Source: Streptomyces angustmyceticus (GTDB lineage Bacteria > Actinomycetota > Actinomycetes > Streptomycetales > Streptomycetaceae). From it: a stretch of DNA of 64,000 nucleotides. A model generated the notes under the pieces. That model did not search any database. It worked only from the letters and a program-made list of their open reading frames with translations, and had not been told where the DNA came from. Below, piece after piece: positions 26,464 to 35,142 of the stretch (its first letter is position 1; each line of letters opens with the position of its first letter). The stretch is taken from NCBI RefSeq assembly GCF_019933235.1, contig NZ_CP082945.1:3224001-3288000 (forward strand). Reading direction: 5' to 3'. Made by a program: the position numbers and the translations under genes.

Positions 26464-26792
26464 CGCGCCGGGACGAGCCCGGACGCACCGACACGGCCCG
26501 ACGTCGCCGCCCTTGACGCCTGTCCCGGCGCGCTCCTGAGCGGCAGGACCGACGAGGCGGGAAGGAGCCCGGGGCCGCCACATCCAAGAGGTGCCGTGCC
26601 CACCCAAGAGGTGCCGTGCCCACCCAGGAGGTGCCACGCCCAGAAAGTGCCGCCCAGGAAATGCCAAAGGCAGCCTGCCCCCAGCCGAAGGGAAACCCGC
26701 CCCCAACCGAACAGCCGCGCCCGTCCGAACAGCCGCGCCCAGCCCACCAGCCAGGTCCGTCCGAACGGCTGCCGCCGGCCGGACGGTCGCCT
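26464..26792. other. Repeat-rich convergent intergenic region
   Basis: This 329-bp region has no gene I can support. It contains three near-perfect 20-bp tandem units at 26581-26640 plus a decayed copy, then short repeats of CCGAACAGCCGCGCC near 26708-26741. No clear terminator or promoter. Confidence 0.55.
26581..26640. repeat. Tandem repeat, three 20-bp units
   Basis: The units at 26581-26600, 26601-26620 and 26621-26640 share the pattern CAYCCARGAGGTGCCRYGCC, with a degenerate fourth copy to about 26665. The copy number may vary between strains. Confidence 0.7.
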
Positions 26793-27335
26793 CTAGCCGA
26801 ACAGCTGGGTCCCGTGGCGCCTGCGGCGGTGTGACCAGGCCGCGTCGAGGGACAGCATCGGGGTGCCGGCCAGGATGAGCGGGACCCAGGCCATCAGGTA
26901 GGCGAGGTCGTTGCCGTAGTAGTACGGCGTGGTCGCCCAGCTCACGGTGAGCCACAGCGACAGCGAGATCAGTGCACCGCCCAGGGCCGCCAGCCGCCCC
27001 AGCAGTCCCACGAGCGTCCCGAGGCCCACTGCCAGTTCACCGGCCGCGATCGCATAGCCGAAGCCCACCGGGCTCTTCTGCGCGAGGTCCACGAGCTGGG
27101 GCAGCGCCGCCGTGTCGTGGACCTGGCGCAGCATGTCGCCGATCGACCCGGAGCCGCTGGGTGCCAGGAACGCCGGGTCCAGCAGCTTGTCGATGCCGGC
27201 GTAGAGGAACGTGGCGCCCAGGAACAGCCGCAACGGGAGCAGCGCATGACGCCCCAGTCGGCCCCGCGCCCCGGCGGAGCCCTCGACGGCCACCCCTCCC
27301 AGTTCGGCACCGATCGTGCGATTCGCGTGAACCAT
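26793..27335 (-). CDS. DoxX-family membrane protein
   Basis: This 180-aa protein has four transmembrane segments in the DoxX arrangement: LLPLRLFLGATFLYAGIDKLLDP, GFGYAIAAGELAVGLGTLVG, LAALGGALISLSLWLTV and LMAWVPLILAG. The motif RLFLGATFLYAGIDKL is typical. DoxX proteins are quinone-linked or redox-associated membrane proteins; the best-known examples take part in thiosulfate oxidation or in mycobacterial oxidative-stress membrane complexes. The ATG is preceded by GGAGAGG. No redox partner gene is adjacent. The specific function is open. Confidence 0.85.
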   Translation of the reverse strand: MVHANRTIGAELGGVAVEGSAGARGRLGRHALLPLRLFLGATFLYAGIDKLLDPAFLAPSGSGSIGDMLRQVHDTAALPQLVDLAQKSPVGFGYAIAAGELAVGLGTLVGLLGRLAALGGALISLSLWLTVSWATTPYYYGNDLAYLMAWVPLILAGTPMLSLDAAWSHRRRRHGTQLFG

Positions 27336-27685
27336 GACGTCCGCCTCTCCGTTGCCTCCGGGCGCAGACGATTGTGCCCCCGGCCACGCCTCCTGGGGAG
27401 ATACGTACGCACGTGCGCGAGAGGTTCAACGAAGCGACGCACTTCCGGCGGCGGGGGCACACACTTTCGTCACGCGGCGGCGGCCGACGACGCCCGAAGC
27501 CTCCGGCGCCCTGCCCACAGCCCCTCGCCCCGAGCCCGCCGCCCGCACCTCCCGATCACCGCGCCGCACCTCCCGGCCACCGCGCCGCACGATCCCGGCC
27601 GGAGCCCCCTCCCCCGACCACCGCGCCCACACTCCCGACCGCCACCCTCCCGGCCACCGCGTTCCCGCCCCGCCGGGCGCCGCCC
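27336..27685. other. Intergenic region with short repeats
   Basis: In these 350 bp I see no supported gene. Two copies of a roughly 22-bp unit (ACCTCCCG, two bases, CACCGCGCCGC) lie near 27547-27590. The open frames here are C-rich shadows. Confidence 0.45.
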
Positions 27686-28987
27686 TCAGTCCAGGACGTC
27701 GACGGGGTAGCCGTTCGACTCCACACCCGCCGCGGTGATCACCCGGACCGTGACCCGGCCCGGCTCGACGTCGACCGGCACCGGCACGGTCAGCACCCCG
27801 TCCGTGGGGTTGGCGAAGCCGCCGGCCACCGGCACCAGGGGGACGGGGACATGGACATCGCCGATCCGCACCACGGTCCGGGCGAGCCCGTCGGGGGACC
27901 CGGCGCCCGGCGGGACGAAGCCGGCGCCGCGGATCTCGATGTCATCGCCGGTACGGACCGGCGCGGCGAGGTCGCCCAGCTCTCGGGAGCGGACGACCGA
28001 GAGGATCACCGGCCGTCCGCCCACCACGGCCTTCCCCCACAGGGAGGTCGCCCCGGAGAGCGCCAGGAGCACCACCAGGCCCCAGGGCAGTTGCGGCACA
28101 TGCCCCGGCTGCCCGGCCAGCCGCACCAGGGCGTACACCAGCACGGACGCGTTCACCAGGACGTACTGCACGTCCAGGAGGCTGCCCCGGCCCGCGTCGT
28201 CCGCCAGCAGGTCGGCGGCCCGCGGCCGCCCGGCGGGAACCTTCTGCAGCCGCCCCGACCGCACCCGCGCCGACACCAGCCCGTACGCCACCACGGCCAC
28301 CCCGCACCCGATGGCGAGCACCGCCAGCAGGGAGCCGGAGCGGGCGAGTTCCAGGTCCCGGAGCAGGGCGCTCCGCTCGTCCGGCGCGGCGGTCGCCGCC
28401 AGCTGCACGACCGTCGTCAGCACGATGTAGAGCACCGCGGCCGCCCAGCCCGTCGCCACCGTCCGCGAGGTGGACAGCCGCCCGTCCTCACCGATCAGCG
28501 GCGCCAGCACCCCGCCGTGCGCGCGGTGCCACCAAGCGGTCGCCGTCAGCAGCAGCGCGAGCACGACGGCCGCGAGCAGCCCCGCCGTACGGGTCACCGT
28601 CCAGCCGCCGCCGAGGGCGGTCAGCGCCTGCCCGAGCAGCAGCGCGATCACCGCGCCCCAGACGACCAGCAGGGTGCGCTTGCGTACGGACGTCAGCCAG
28701 GTGGTTCCCTCGGCGGCGCCCCGCTTGGCCACCTCCCGGGCGGACAGCGTCAGCTCGTCGGAGACCCACTGCCGGGCCGCGCCGGCGGAACGGGCGAGTC
28801 CGGCCGGCACCCCGTGCCCGGCGGCGAAGTCCTCGCGCAGCGCTATGAACGCGGCGACCGCCTCCCGGTGCCCCGCACGCGCCCCGTGCGGGCACTGTCC
28901 GCACCGGCACTCGCCGCCGGCGGCGCGCTCCGCGCCGTCCCCCGGCTCGCCCGCTCCGGCCATCCTGCCCGTCGCCTCAACCGACAC
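27686..28987 (-). CDS. Multi-pass membrane protein of unknown function
   Basis: This protein is about 433 aa. The N-terminal 60 residues include a Cys/His cluster (GECRCGQCPHGARAGH) that could bind a metal. A soluble helical part follows (LREDFAAGHGVPAGLARSAGAARQWVSDELT), then about six transmembrane segments between residues 110 and 330, and a C-terminal soluble beta-rich domain (VLTVPVPVDVEPGRVTVRVITAAG). I do not recognise the family. The start is uncertain: the GTG at 28987, an ATG at 28963 and a TTG at 29020 are all possible and none has a convincing ribosome site. It stands alone between DoxX and a divergent Pro-rich gene. Confidence 0.7.
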   Translation of the reverse strand: MSVEATGRMAGAGEPGDGAERAAGGECRCGQCPHGARAGHREAVAAFIALREDFAAGHGVPAGLARSAGAARQWVSDELTLSAREVAKRGAAEGTTWLTSVRKRTLLVVWGAVIALLLGQALTALGGGWTVTRTAGLLAAVVLALLLTATAWWHRAHGGVLAPLIGEDGRLSTSRTVATGWAAAVLYIVLTTVVQLAATAAPDERSALLRDLELARSGSLLAVLAIGCGVAVVAYGLVSARVRSGRLQKVPAGRPRAADLLADDAGRGSLLDVQYVLVNASVLVYALVRLAGQPGHVPQLPWGLVVLLALSGATSLWGKAVVGGRPVILSVVRSRELGDLAAPVRTGDDIEIRGAGFVPPGAGSPDGLARTVVRIGDVHVPVPLVPVAGGFANPTDGVLTVPVPVDVEPGRVTVRVITAAGVESNGYPVDVLD

Positions 28988-29290
28988 GTCCGTTACCGCC
29001 CCGCCGCCGCTCGCCGCCAACTTGTTGGGTACAGAGGCGAATTGTGCCCCAACCGGCCGGGGCGGATATCAAACGTCCTGCTGGCGGCGGGTGGTGGGCG
29101 CATCGGCGCGTTGACGTACGCGAAGCGGCAGCCACGGCCGTCACACGCGCCCCACTGGATACGCACCGATGTACGCAGGGTTCCGCACATCTGACCGGCC
29201 CCCGACCAGGAAGTCCCGGCGTTTCCCCTATTCGGGCGAACCGGGGCACGGCGACGGCTGAGCGCCCCGCGCGCTGCGCAAGCTCCCGCC
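28988..29290. other. Divergent intergenic region
   Basis: About 300 bp with slightly lower GC than its neighbours. I see no RNA gene or confident promoter. A CACAAT hexamer on the minus strand near 29040 could be the -10 for the membrane-protein gene. The ORFs here have poor codon bias. Confidence 0.4.
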
Positions 29291-30190
29291 GTGTGCCAAA
29301 TACACCGGACTCTCGCCTGCCATCACCGCGTTGACCTGGACGAACCATCGGCCCCGGACAGCCGTACGCAACCGCCCGGATGCCACGAACCCGGCGGACG
29401 CCACGAACCCGGCGGACGCCATGCGCTCGACGGACCCCATGAACGCAACAGGACCTACGCACTCGACGGCCCTCATGAACGCAACAGAGCCCATCCGGCG
29501 GCCCGGCCCCCTCAACACCCCGCGGCCCGGCGCCGCCCCCGTCCCCTGCATTCCCCACCTCCCCCGCGTCCCCGCACCGTCCTCCGGCGCCTGGGGGCCG
29601 GGATTCTGGCGGCCGTCGCCTTCCTGCTGCTGAGCGGGGCGGCCGCGCTGCTCGTCGGCGTGCCGTCGGCGACCGCCCAGGACCGGTACCGCCGTACGCC
29701 GGACGGCGACAACTGCGCCTACGCGGGTACCGCGCCCCCGGTGGACGTGCCGACGGGCTTCCCCATGCCCCGCCACTGGCACTTCCCCTGCACCGGCAAG
29801 AAACCCCCGCCGTCCCGCACACCGGCTCCTCCCCCACGGAGCCCGAAGCCCGCACCGCCACCACCACCGCCACCACCCGCCCCCAGGCCCAAGCCGACAC
29901 CACCACCCCCACCGCCCCCACCGCCACCGCCGTCCCCAACTCCCCATATCCGCCCCGCGGCGCCGCCGCCCGAGCCGAAGCCCAGGCCCAGGCCCACGCC
30001 CTCCGTCCGCCGTCCGTCGCCTCCGCCCGTCCTGCCCCGCAGCTACGCGCCGGTGTCCCACAAACCGCGCGCCGGGCGCTCCGTGGTGACCACGACCTTG
30101 CTGATCACCGCGCCGGCCGTGCTGGCCGGCGCCGCCCTCCGTCCCCGTTCGAGCTCCTCGTCCGGTTCCGCCGGGCGCCGTTCCTCGTAG
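29291..30190 (+). CDS. Proline-rich membrane-anchored or secreted protein
   Basis: This frame encodes up to 299 aa. A hydrophobic segment (LGAGILAAVAFLLLSGAAALLVGV, about residues 100-125) ends at an AxA-like site (SATAQD). A short domain with two Cys follows (DNCAYAGTAPPVDVPTGFP and HFPCTGKK), then about 100 residues of almost pure Pro with Lys/Arg, and a C-terminal hydrophobic stretch with a Ser/Arg tail. The first 90 residues look non-coding and include direct DNA repeats near 29389-29425, so the true start is probably further in, but no good in-frame start exists there. Its stop lies 8 nt before the next gene. The function is unknown. Confidence 0.5.
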   Translation: MCQIHRTLACHHRVDLDEPSAPDSRTQPPGCHEPGGRHEPGGRHALDGPHERNRTYALDGPHERNRAHPAARPPQHPAARRRPRPLHSPPPPRPRTVLRRLGAGILAAVAFLLLSGAAALLVGVPSATAQDRYRRTPDGDNCAYAGTAPPVDVPTGFPMPRHWHFPCTGKKPPPSRTPAPPPRSPKPAPPPPPPPPAPRPKPTPPPPPPPPPPPSPTPHIRPAAPPPEPKPRPRPTPSVRRPSPPPVLPRSYAPVSHKPRAGRSVVTTTLLITAPAVLAGAALRPRSSSSSGSAGRRSS

Positions 30191-30198
30191 GAGGTCCC

Positions 30199-30957
30199 AT
30201 GTCGCAATGGCTGGTGCTGACTCTCGCCATGGTCGTCGCCTGTGGCGTCGTCCTGACCATCACCGTCCTCAAGGAGCGCCGGATCAGTGAGGACGACGAC
30301 CCGACCGAGACACCCGATGTGATCGAGTACCTGACGATGATGGTGGGGGTGGTGTACGCGATCGTGCTGGGCCTGGCCATCGCCGGTGTGTGGGAGGCCA
30401 GGAGCGCGGCCGAGGACACCGTACGGACCGAGGCCCAGGCGCTGCACGAGGTCAGCGCGCGGGCGCGGGCCTACCCCGCGCCGGTGCGGGACCGCATCCG
30501 CTCGGACGTCGACGCGTACGTGTCCTACGTCGTGCACAAGGAGTGGCCGGTCATGGCCGAGAAGGGCGAGTTGACCGACCGCGGCACAACGCTGCTGACG
30601 AAGGTCCGGGCGGACGTCACCGACTACCACCCGCGCAACGACTTCGAGGGGCAGTCCTACCAGCCCCTCGTCGACCAGGTCGCGGTGGCCGACGGCGCCC
30701 GCTCCGCCCGTGCGGACGCGGCCGATTCGACGCTGCCGGGCGTGGTGTGGTTCGGGCTGATCATCGGTGGCGCGATCTCGGTCGGCGTCATGTTCACCCT
30801 GCAGATCCGGCGCTCGGGGCGGGAGTTGCTGATGGCCGGGCTGTTCAGCGCGTTGATCGCCTTTCTGCTGTTCCTGGTCTGGGACTTCGACGCGCCCTTC
30901 AGCCGGGGCATCGCCGCGACCGCCGCACCGTTCGTCGACCTGTTCCCGCATCCGTGA
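30199..30957 (+). CDS. DUF4239 (bestrophin-like) membrane protein
   Basis: This 252-aa protein has two N-terminal transmembrane helices (LVLTLAMVVACGVVLTITVL and YLTMMVGVVYAIVLGLAIAGVW), a soluble helical middle (RTEAQALHEVSARARAYP and VDAYVSYVVHKEWP), and two C-terminal helices (GVVWFGLIIGGAISVGVMFT and LLMAGLFSALIAFLLFLVW). This is the DUF4239 layout, sometimes described as bestrophin-like, but channel activity has not been shown for it to my knowledge. The ATG follows a near-ideal TAGGAGGT with 3-nt spacing, which overlaps the previous stop codon, so the two genes are co-transcribed and probably coupled. Confidence 0.88.
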   Translation: MSQWLVLTLAMVVACGVVLTITVLKERRISEDDDPTETPDVIEYLTMMVGVVYAIVLGLAIAGVWEARSAAEDTVRTEAQALHEVSARARAYPAPVRDRIRSDVDAYVSYVVHKEWPVMAEKGELTDRGTTLLTKVRADVTDYHPRNDFEGQSYQPLVDQVAVADGARSARADAADSTLPGVVWFGLIIGGAISVGVMFTLQIRRSGRELLMAGLFSALIAFLLFLVWDFDAPFSRGIAATAAPFVDLFPHP

Positions 30958-31069
30958 GACGCGCCGGGGACCGGGGAACGGCCATCCGTCCCCGGGCCCC
31001 GGCCGGCCAAGGGATGCCGCCCCCGGCACGCCCGGAAGGTGCCGTCCGGTACGCCCAGAGGCGCGCCCC

Positions 31070-31855
31070 CTAGCCGAAGAGATCCGGCTCGCTGCGGGCG
31101 ATCTGCTGGTACAGCGGCTGGTAGTTGATCCAGGCCACCAGGTCGTTGCCCAGCTGTTCGCGGGTGCGGACGGCGTCCTGGTGGTCGATCAGGACCGGCT
31201 TGCCGGCGGCCTTGGCGGTGAGCTGGACCTGGCAGGAGCGTTCCATCGTCAGGAACCACCACGCCGCCGCGTCCACCGAGTCGCCGACCGTCAGCAGGCC
31301 GTGGTTGCGCAGGATCACGGCCTTGTGCGGGCCGAGGGCGGCGGCGATCCGCCGGCCCTCCGCCTCGTCCACCACCACGCCCGTGTAGTCGTCGAAGAGC
31401 GCGTGGTCCTCGTAGAACGCGCAGACGTCCTGGGTGATCGGGTCCAGCAGCTCGCCCAGCGCGGCGAGCGCCCTGCCGTACGTGGAGTGGCTGTGGGCCG
31501 CCGCGACGACGTCGGGACGGGCCCGGTGGACCTGGGCGTGGATGGCGAACGCCGCCTGGTTGACGTGGTAGCGGCCCTCGACGACCTTGCCCTCCGCGTT
31601 CACCAGCAGCAGGTCGCTGACCATGATGTGCCGGAACGACATCCCGAAGGGGTTGACCCAGAAGCAGTGCGGGAACTCCGGGTCGCGGGCGGTGATGTGG
31701 CCCGCGACGCCCTCCTCGAAGCCGTGGTGCCCGAAGAGGCGCAGCGCCGCGACCAGGCGTTCCTTGCGATGGCGCCGCTCGGCCTCCACGGTCTGATGCG
31801 TCGGCGGCATCGCGAACTGCAGCTGGTCGGTGGGTATGGGGGTCGGCTCGGGCAT
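31070..31855 (-). CDS. Class II aldolase/adducin family protein
   Basis: This 261-aa protein has the class II aldolase fold markers: GFEEGVAGHITARDP near residues 45-60, the zinc-binding AAHSHSTYGRA, and the third-histidine region ILRNHGLLTVG. Family members include fuculose-phosphate aldolase and ribulose-5-phosphate 4-epimerase. FWVNPFGMSFRHI and HQDAVRTREQLG are typical of the larger subgroup whose substrate is often unknown. The ATG is preceded by AGGAGGAGAG. It stands alone between a DUF4239 gene and guaA with no sugar-catabolic neighbours, so I do not assign a substrate. Confidence 0.85.
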   Translation of the reverse strand: MPEPTPIPTDQLQFAMPPTHQTVEAERRHRKERLVAALRLFGHHGFEEGVAGHITARDPEFPHCFWVNPFGMSFRHIMVSDLLLVNAEGKVVEGRYHVNQAAFAIHAQVHRARPDVVAAAHSHSTYGRALAALGELLDPITQDVCAFYEDHALFDDYTGVVVDEAEGRRIAAALGPHKAVILRNHGLLTVGDSVDAAAWWFLTMERSCQVQLTAKAAGKPVLIDHQDAVRTREQLGNDLVAWINYQPLYQQIARSEPDLFG

Positions 31856-32088
31856 CGCGGCTCTCCTCCTGGCACGTACGGCTCTTGATGCTCGATGCGG
31901 AAGCTACCTTCCACTACCGCAGGTAACCAGGGCCGGGGACGAGGGGAATGCCCCGGCCCGCGGGACGCGGACACGACGAAGCCGCCGCCCGGTCGGTCCG
32001 GACGGCGGCTTCCTCAAGCGGTCGCACGGGGTCGCTCCCCCGCGACGGGCGGGATCACCCGGCGAACGGGATCACCCCGCGGGCGGGA

Positions 32089-33675
32089 TCACTCCCACTC
32101 GATGGTGCCCGGCGGCTTGCTCGTGACATCGAGGACGACGCGGTTGACGTCGGCGACCTCGTTGGTGATGCGGGTCGAGATCCGCGCCAGCACGTCGTAC
32201 GGCATCCGGGTCCAGTCCGCGGTCATCGCGTCCTCGGAGGACACCGGGCGCAGCACGATCGGGTGGCCGTAGGTGCGGCCGTCGCCCTGGACGCCGACCG
32301 AGCGGACGTCGGCGAGCAGGACCACGGGGCACTGCCAGATCTCGCGGTCCAGGCCGGCCGCGGTCAGCTCCTCGCGGGCGATGGCGTCGGCCTCGCGCAG
32401 CAGGTCCAGGCGCTCCTTGGTGACCTCGCCGACGATGCGGATGCCCAGGCCGGGGCCGGGGAACGGCTGGCGGTGGACGATCTCGTCCGGCAGGCCGAGC
32501 TCCGAGCCGACCATCCGGACCTCGTCCTTGAACAGCTGGCGCAGCGGCTCGACGAGCTGGAACTCGATGTCGTCGGGGAGTCCGCCGACGTTGTGGTGCG
32601 ACTTGATGTTGGCGGTGCCCGTGCCGCCGCCGGACTCGACGATGTCCGGGTAGAGCGTGCCCTGGACCAGGAAGGCGACTTCCTCGCCCTCGGCGCCGGC
32701 CTCGGCGACCAGCTCGGCCTGGGCCTGCTCGAAGACGCGGATGAACTCGCGCCCGATGATCTTCCGCTTCTGCTCGGGGTCGCTGACCCCGGCCAGCGCG
32801 GTCAGGAAGCGCTCCTCGGCGTCGACGACCTTCAGCTGGACGCCGGTGGCGGCCACGAAGTCCTTCTCGACCTGCTCGGACTCGCCCTTGCGCTGGAGGC
32901 CGTGGTCGACGTAGACGCAGGTCAGCTGGTCGCCGATGGCCTTCTGCACGATGGCGGCGGCCACCGAGGAGTCCACGCCGCCGGACAGCGCGCAGATGGC
33001 GCGCTTGGTGCCGACCTGGGCACGGATCGCGGCGACCTGCTCCTCGACCACGCTGGTGGTGGTCCAGCTGGGCTCGATGCCCGCGCCGCGGTAGAGGAAG
33101 TGCTCCAGGACCTGCTGGCCGTGCGTGGAGTGCATGACCTCGGGGTGGTACTGGACGCCGTAGAGCTTCTTCTCGTCGTTCTCGAAGGCGGCGACGGGCA
33201 CCACGTCCGTGGACGCGGTGACCGTGAAGCCCTCGGGGGCGGCGGAGCAGGCGTCGCCGTGGGACATCCACACCGACTGCTCGGCGGGGGTGCCCTCGAA
33301 GAGGGTGGATCCGGGGCGGGAGACGGTCAGCGGGGTGCGGCCGTACTCCCGGGCTCCGGTGTTGTCGACGGTGCCGCCGAGGGCGGTCGCCATGAGCTGG
33401 AAGCCGTAGCACATGCCGAAGACCGGGACACCGGCCTCGAACAGCGAGCGGTCCAGGCGGGGGGCGCCGTCGGCGTAGACCGACGAGGGGCCGCCGGAGA
33501 GGATGATCGCCTTCGGGTTCTTCGCGAGCATCTCCGCCACCGGCATGGTGGACGGCACGATCTCGCTGTAGACCCGGGCCTCACGGACTCGGCGGGCGAT
33601 GAGCTGGGCGTACTGCGCGCCGAAGTCGACTACGAGGACGACGTCCGGGGCAGCGGCAGGGGGCGCTGATGGCAC
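32089..33675 (-). CDS. guaA: GMP synthase (glutamine-hydrolysing)
   Basis: This 528-aa enzyme converts XMP to GMP using ATP and glutamine. The class I amidotransferase domain (about 1-200) has the nucleophile Cys in [10 protein letters not shown] and the His/Glu pair in GVQYHPEV. The ATP pyrophosphatase domain has the P-loop [12 protein letters not shown], and the C-terminal dimerisation domain ends [17 protein letters not shown] and PPGTIEWE, which is diagnostic. The GTG at 33675 lies 8 nt after GGAAGG; the longer frame to 34422 would run across a divergent promoter and the chorismate mutase gene. The length fits the family (about 525). Confidence 0.97.
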   Translation of the reverse strand: MPSAPPAAAPDVVLVVDFGAQYAQLIARRVREARVYSEIVPSTMPVAEMLAKNPKAIILSGGPSSVYADGAPRLDRSLFEAGVPVFGMCYGFQLMATALGGTVDNTGAREYGRTPLTVSRPGSTLFEGTPAEQSVWMSHGDACSAAPEGFTVTASTDVVPVAAFENDEKKLYGVQYHPEVMHSTHGQQVLEHFLYRGAGIEPSWTTTSVVEEQVAAIRAQVGTKRAICALSGGVDSSVAAAIVQKAIGDQLTCVYVDHGLQRKGESEQVEKDFVAATGVQLKVVDAEERFLTALAGVSDPEQKRKIIGREFIRVFEQAQAELVAEAGAEGEEVAFLVQGTLYPDIVESGGGTGTANIKSHHNVGGLPDDIEFQLVEPLRQLFKDEVRMVGSELGLPDEIVHRQPFPGPGLGIRIVGEVTKERLDLLREADAIAREELTAAGLDREIWQCPVVLLADVRSVGVQGDGRTYGHPIVLRPVSSEDAMTADWTRMPYDVLARISTRITNEVADVNRVVLDVTSKPPGTIEWE

Positions 33676-33707
33676 TTCGGCGGCCTTCCGGCGGTGTGGA
33701 GCAGGGG

Positions 33708-33737
33708 TTGGACTTTCGATTCTAACGGGCTCATACT
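33708..33737 (+). promoter_or_regulatory. Housekeeping-type promoter of the leader peptide / chorismate mutase unit
   Basis: TTGGAC (33708-33713), exactly 18 nt, CATACT (33732-33737). The leader ATG lies 7 nt after the -10 hexamer, where transcription should begin, so the leader peptide would be translated from a leaderless mRNA. Confidence 0.65.
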
Positions 33738-33744
33738 GAGCCCC

Positions 33745-33816
33745 ATGTCCAAGCAGCTGACCTTCGTCTTTACCTATGGCACCGGCCCGTCCGGCTGCCA
33801 TGGTCGTGCTGCTTGA
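33745..33816 (+). CDS. Putative Phe/Tyr leader peptide of a transcription attenuator
   Basis: This 23-codon ORF begins [14 protein letters not shown] and ends with TGA. Phe, Phe and Tyr fall within five codons and use TTC, TTT and TAT; TTT and TAT are rare in this genome. It sits directly behind a good promoter with a leaderless start and is followed by a perfect 12-bp hairpin at 33837-33871 and then the chorismate mutase gene. That is the classical layout of amino-acid-controlled attenuation of aromatic biosynthesis. Translation and function are inferred from sequence only. Confidence 0.6.
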   Translation: MSKQLTFVFTYGTGPSGCHGRAA

Positions 33817-33836
33817 TCCACTGACGAGCAACTTCC

Positions 33837-33871
33837 CAGGCGCCCCGGGCCGACAAGGTCCGGGGCGCCTG
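33837..33871 (+). terminator. Hairpin between leader peptide and chorismate mutase (candidate attenuator)
   Basis: CAGGCGCCCCGG (33837-33848) pairs perfectly with 33860-33871 across an 11-nt loop. It begins 20 nt after the leader stop codon and ends 56 nt before the chorismate mutase ATG. It could act as an intrinsic terminator without U-tract, modulated by ribosome position on the leader. Confidence 0.6.
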
Positions 33872-33927
33872 CGTCTGTCGGGACCGATCGTCGGCTCCGG
33901 GGCCCGCACACCCCAGGAGACACGGAC

Positions 33928-34218
33928 ATGAGCCCGCAGACCACCACCCCCTCCACCGGCGCCCGCACCCCGGAAGCGGCCGGGATCATCCAGGACGCGC
34001 GGCAGCGGATCGATGATCTCGACGGCCGGATCATCGGCCTCGTGCAGGAACGGATGGCCGTCTCGGCCGTCATCCAGCGCGAGCGCCTCTCCTCCGGCGG
34101 CCGCCGGGTGAACCTCTCCCGCGAGATGGAGATCCTCGCCCACTACCGCGACCAGCTCGGCAAGCCGGGCACCGCGCTGGCGATGACGCTGCTGGAGCTG
34201 TCCCGGGGCCAGATCTGA
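33928..34218 (+). CDS. Chorismate mutase, AroQ type
   Basis: This 96-aa all-helical protein has the AroQ features [19 protein letters not shown] (the conserved Arg and Lys/Arg positions of the first helix) and [18 protein letters not shown]. It converts chorismate to prephenate, the branch step to phenylalanine and tyrosine. The small size fits stand-alone actinobacterial AroQ enzymes, which often depend on DAHP synthase for full activity. The ATG is preceded by CAGGAGAC. Upstream lies a leader ORF containing Phe and Tyr codons and a hairpin, so end-product attenuation is likely. guaA is divergent. Confidence 0.92.
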   Translation: MSPQTTTPSTGARTPEAAGIIQDARQRIDDLDGRIIGLVQERMAVSAVIQRERLSSGGRRVNLSREMEILAHYRDQLGKPGTALAMTLLELSRGQI

Positions 34219-35142
34219 GGCGGGCGGAGTACGGGGCGGCCGCCGCCCTGTCGGGGCCGCCTCGTGGCTGATTCTGGACGGTATGCGGTCGGTTTCCGGG
34301 GGGCCGGGGCGCGTGGTGCTACGCGTGCGCCCCGGCGCAGCTGCCGGATCTGCGTTCGGTTGCCGACTCACCCGTACGGCGCGTGACCGGCCGCCGCGAG
34401 GCTTCGTTGTTCCCGGTGCCACGCCAGCCAGGCGCGGCCTGCAGGACTACGCGTAGACGCCGCCTCACGGGCGGAACCCGGAGCGATGAGACGCCGGCCG
34501 CCAGCCGCGGCCCGCGTCGTGGGACCTCGCCCCGGTGCCGTGACCGGTCAGCAGGGGACAGCAGCCCGGTCACATCCGATGGGGTGGTCGGTCCTGGGGA
34601 CGCCCGGGACCGACCGCATCCGGTCGAAACGGTTGCGCCAGGTGAGGCGTATCCAGGACGATGCTTGACGAACGACCTGCCGCTTCCGGTACGGACCCGG
34701 GCACGACCACGGGCACGGCCGGCGCGGACATTCGCACCCCCCATGCACCACCCGAGAGCCAGCGGCGCTACCCCCCCCCAGCGCCGCCCCTCGGTGCCGG
34801 CGCCGCCCTGACGCCGGCACCGAAAGCAAAGGGCCCCGTGGCCGTCCGCACACCCCCCTCGCGGACGGCGTCCGGGGCCCTTCGCATGGGGTGGTGCGCC
34901 CGGCGCACGGCCCTCGTGGAGGCCGTCCCGCGCGCTGCCGCCGCGGCTTCCTGTGGGGAAGCTGTGAGACCCCTGTGACGGATGTGACCGGCATCACGAC
35001 AGGCTTTCTTGTTGAGCAGGCAACCTTTTTCGGCCATGGCTGGTCATGTACCTGCAATCGCACGGCCCTACCGCGCCCCACCGCGACGGCCCGCTGCCCA
35101 CGTGTGCCCCCCACGGCACTTCGGCCCCGAGAGGTCTTCCCG
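34219..35142. other. Long structured intergenic region, no gene recognised
   Basis: In these 920 bp the frames on both strands have poor third-position GC bias and no recognisable protein. Several strong hairpins are present: GGTCGGTCC (34586-34594) with 34607-34615; a perfect 12-bp stem at 34791-34802 with 34812-34823; and the long terminator-like hairpin at 34829-34882. A small RNA gene or a degraded gene is possible. I see no tRNA, tmRNA, SRP or RNase P signature. Confidence 0.5.
34829..34882. terminator. Strong terminator-like hairpin
   Basis: AAGGGCCCCG (34829-34838) pairs with 34873-34882 and an inner 8-bp CCGTCCGC helix pairs with GCGGACGG (34861-34868), giving a long interrupted stem. 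AAAG-rich and CTTCG flanks resemble other Streptomyces terminators. It is not next to any recognised upstream gene. Confidence 0.55.

Noticed and set aside
27020..29060. Shared GGGGCACAAT element upstream of DoxX and of the membrane protein at 27686
   Set aside because: Both contain it, but no consistent -35 element at 17-19 nt accompanies it; the similarity may be chance in GC-rich DNA.
29331..29633. Frame with ATNPADATNPADA-type repeats near the Pro-rich gene
   Set aside because: It arises from direct DNA repeats, ends within the next gene's hydrophobic segment, and has no ribosome site.
34319..34811. Overlapping frames on both strands (about 140 codons each) in the long gap after chorismate mutase
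   Set aside because: Codon bias is poor, the residues are Arg/Pro/Thr-rich and no start has a ribosome site; they look like GC-driven spurious frames.
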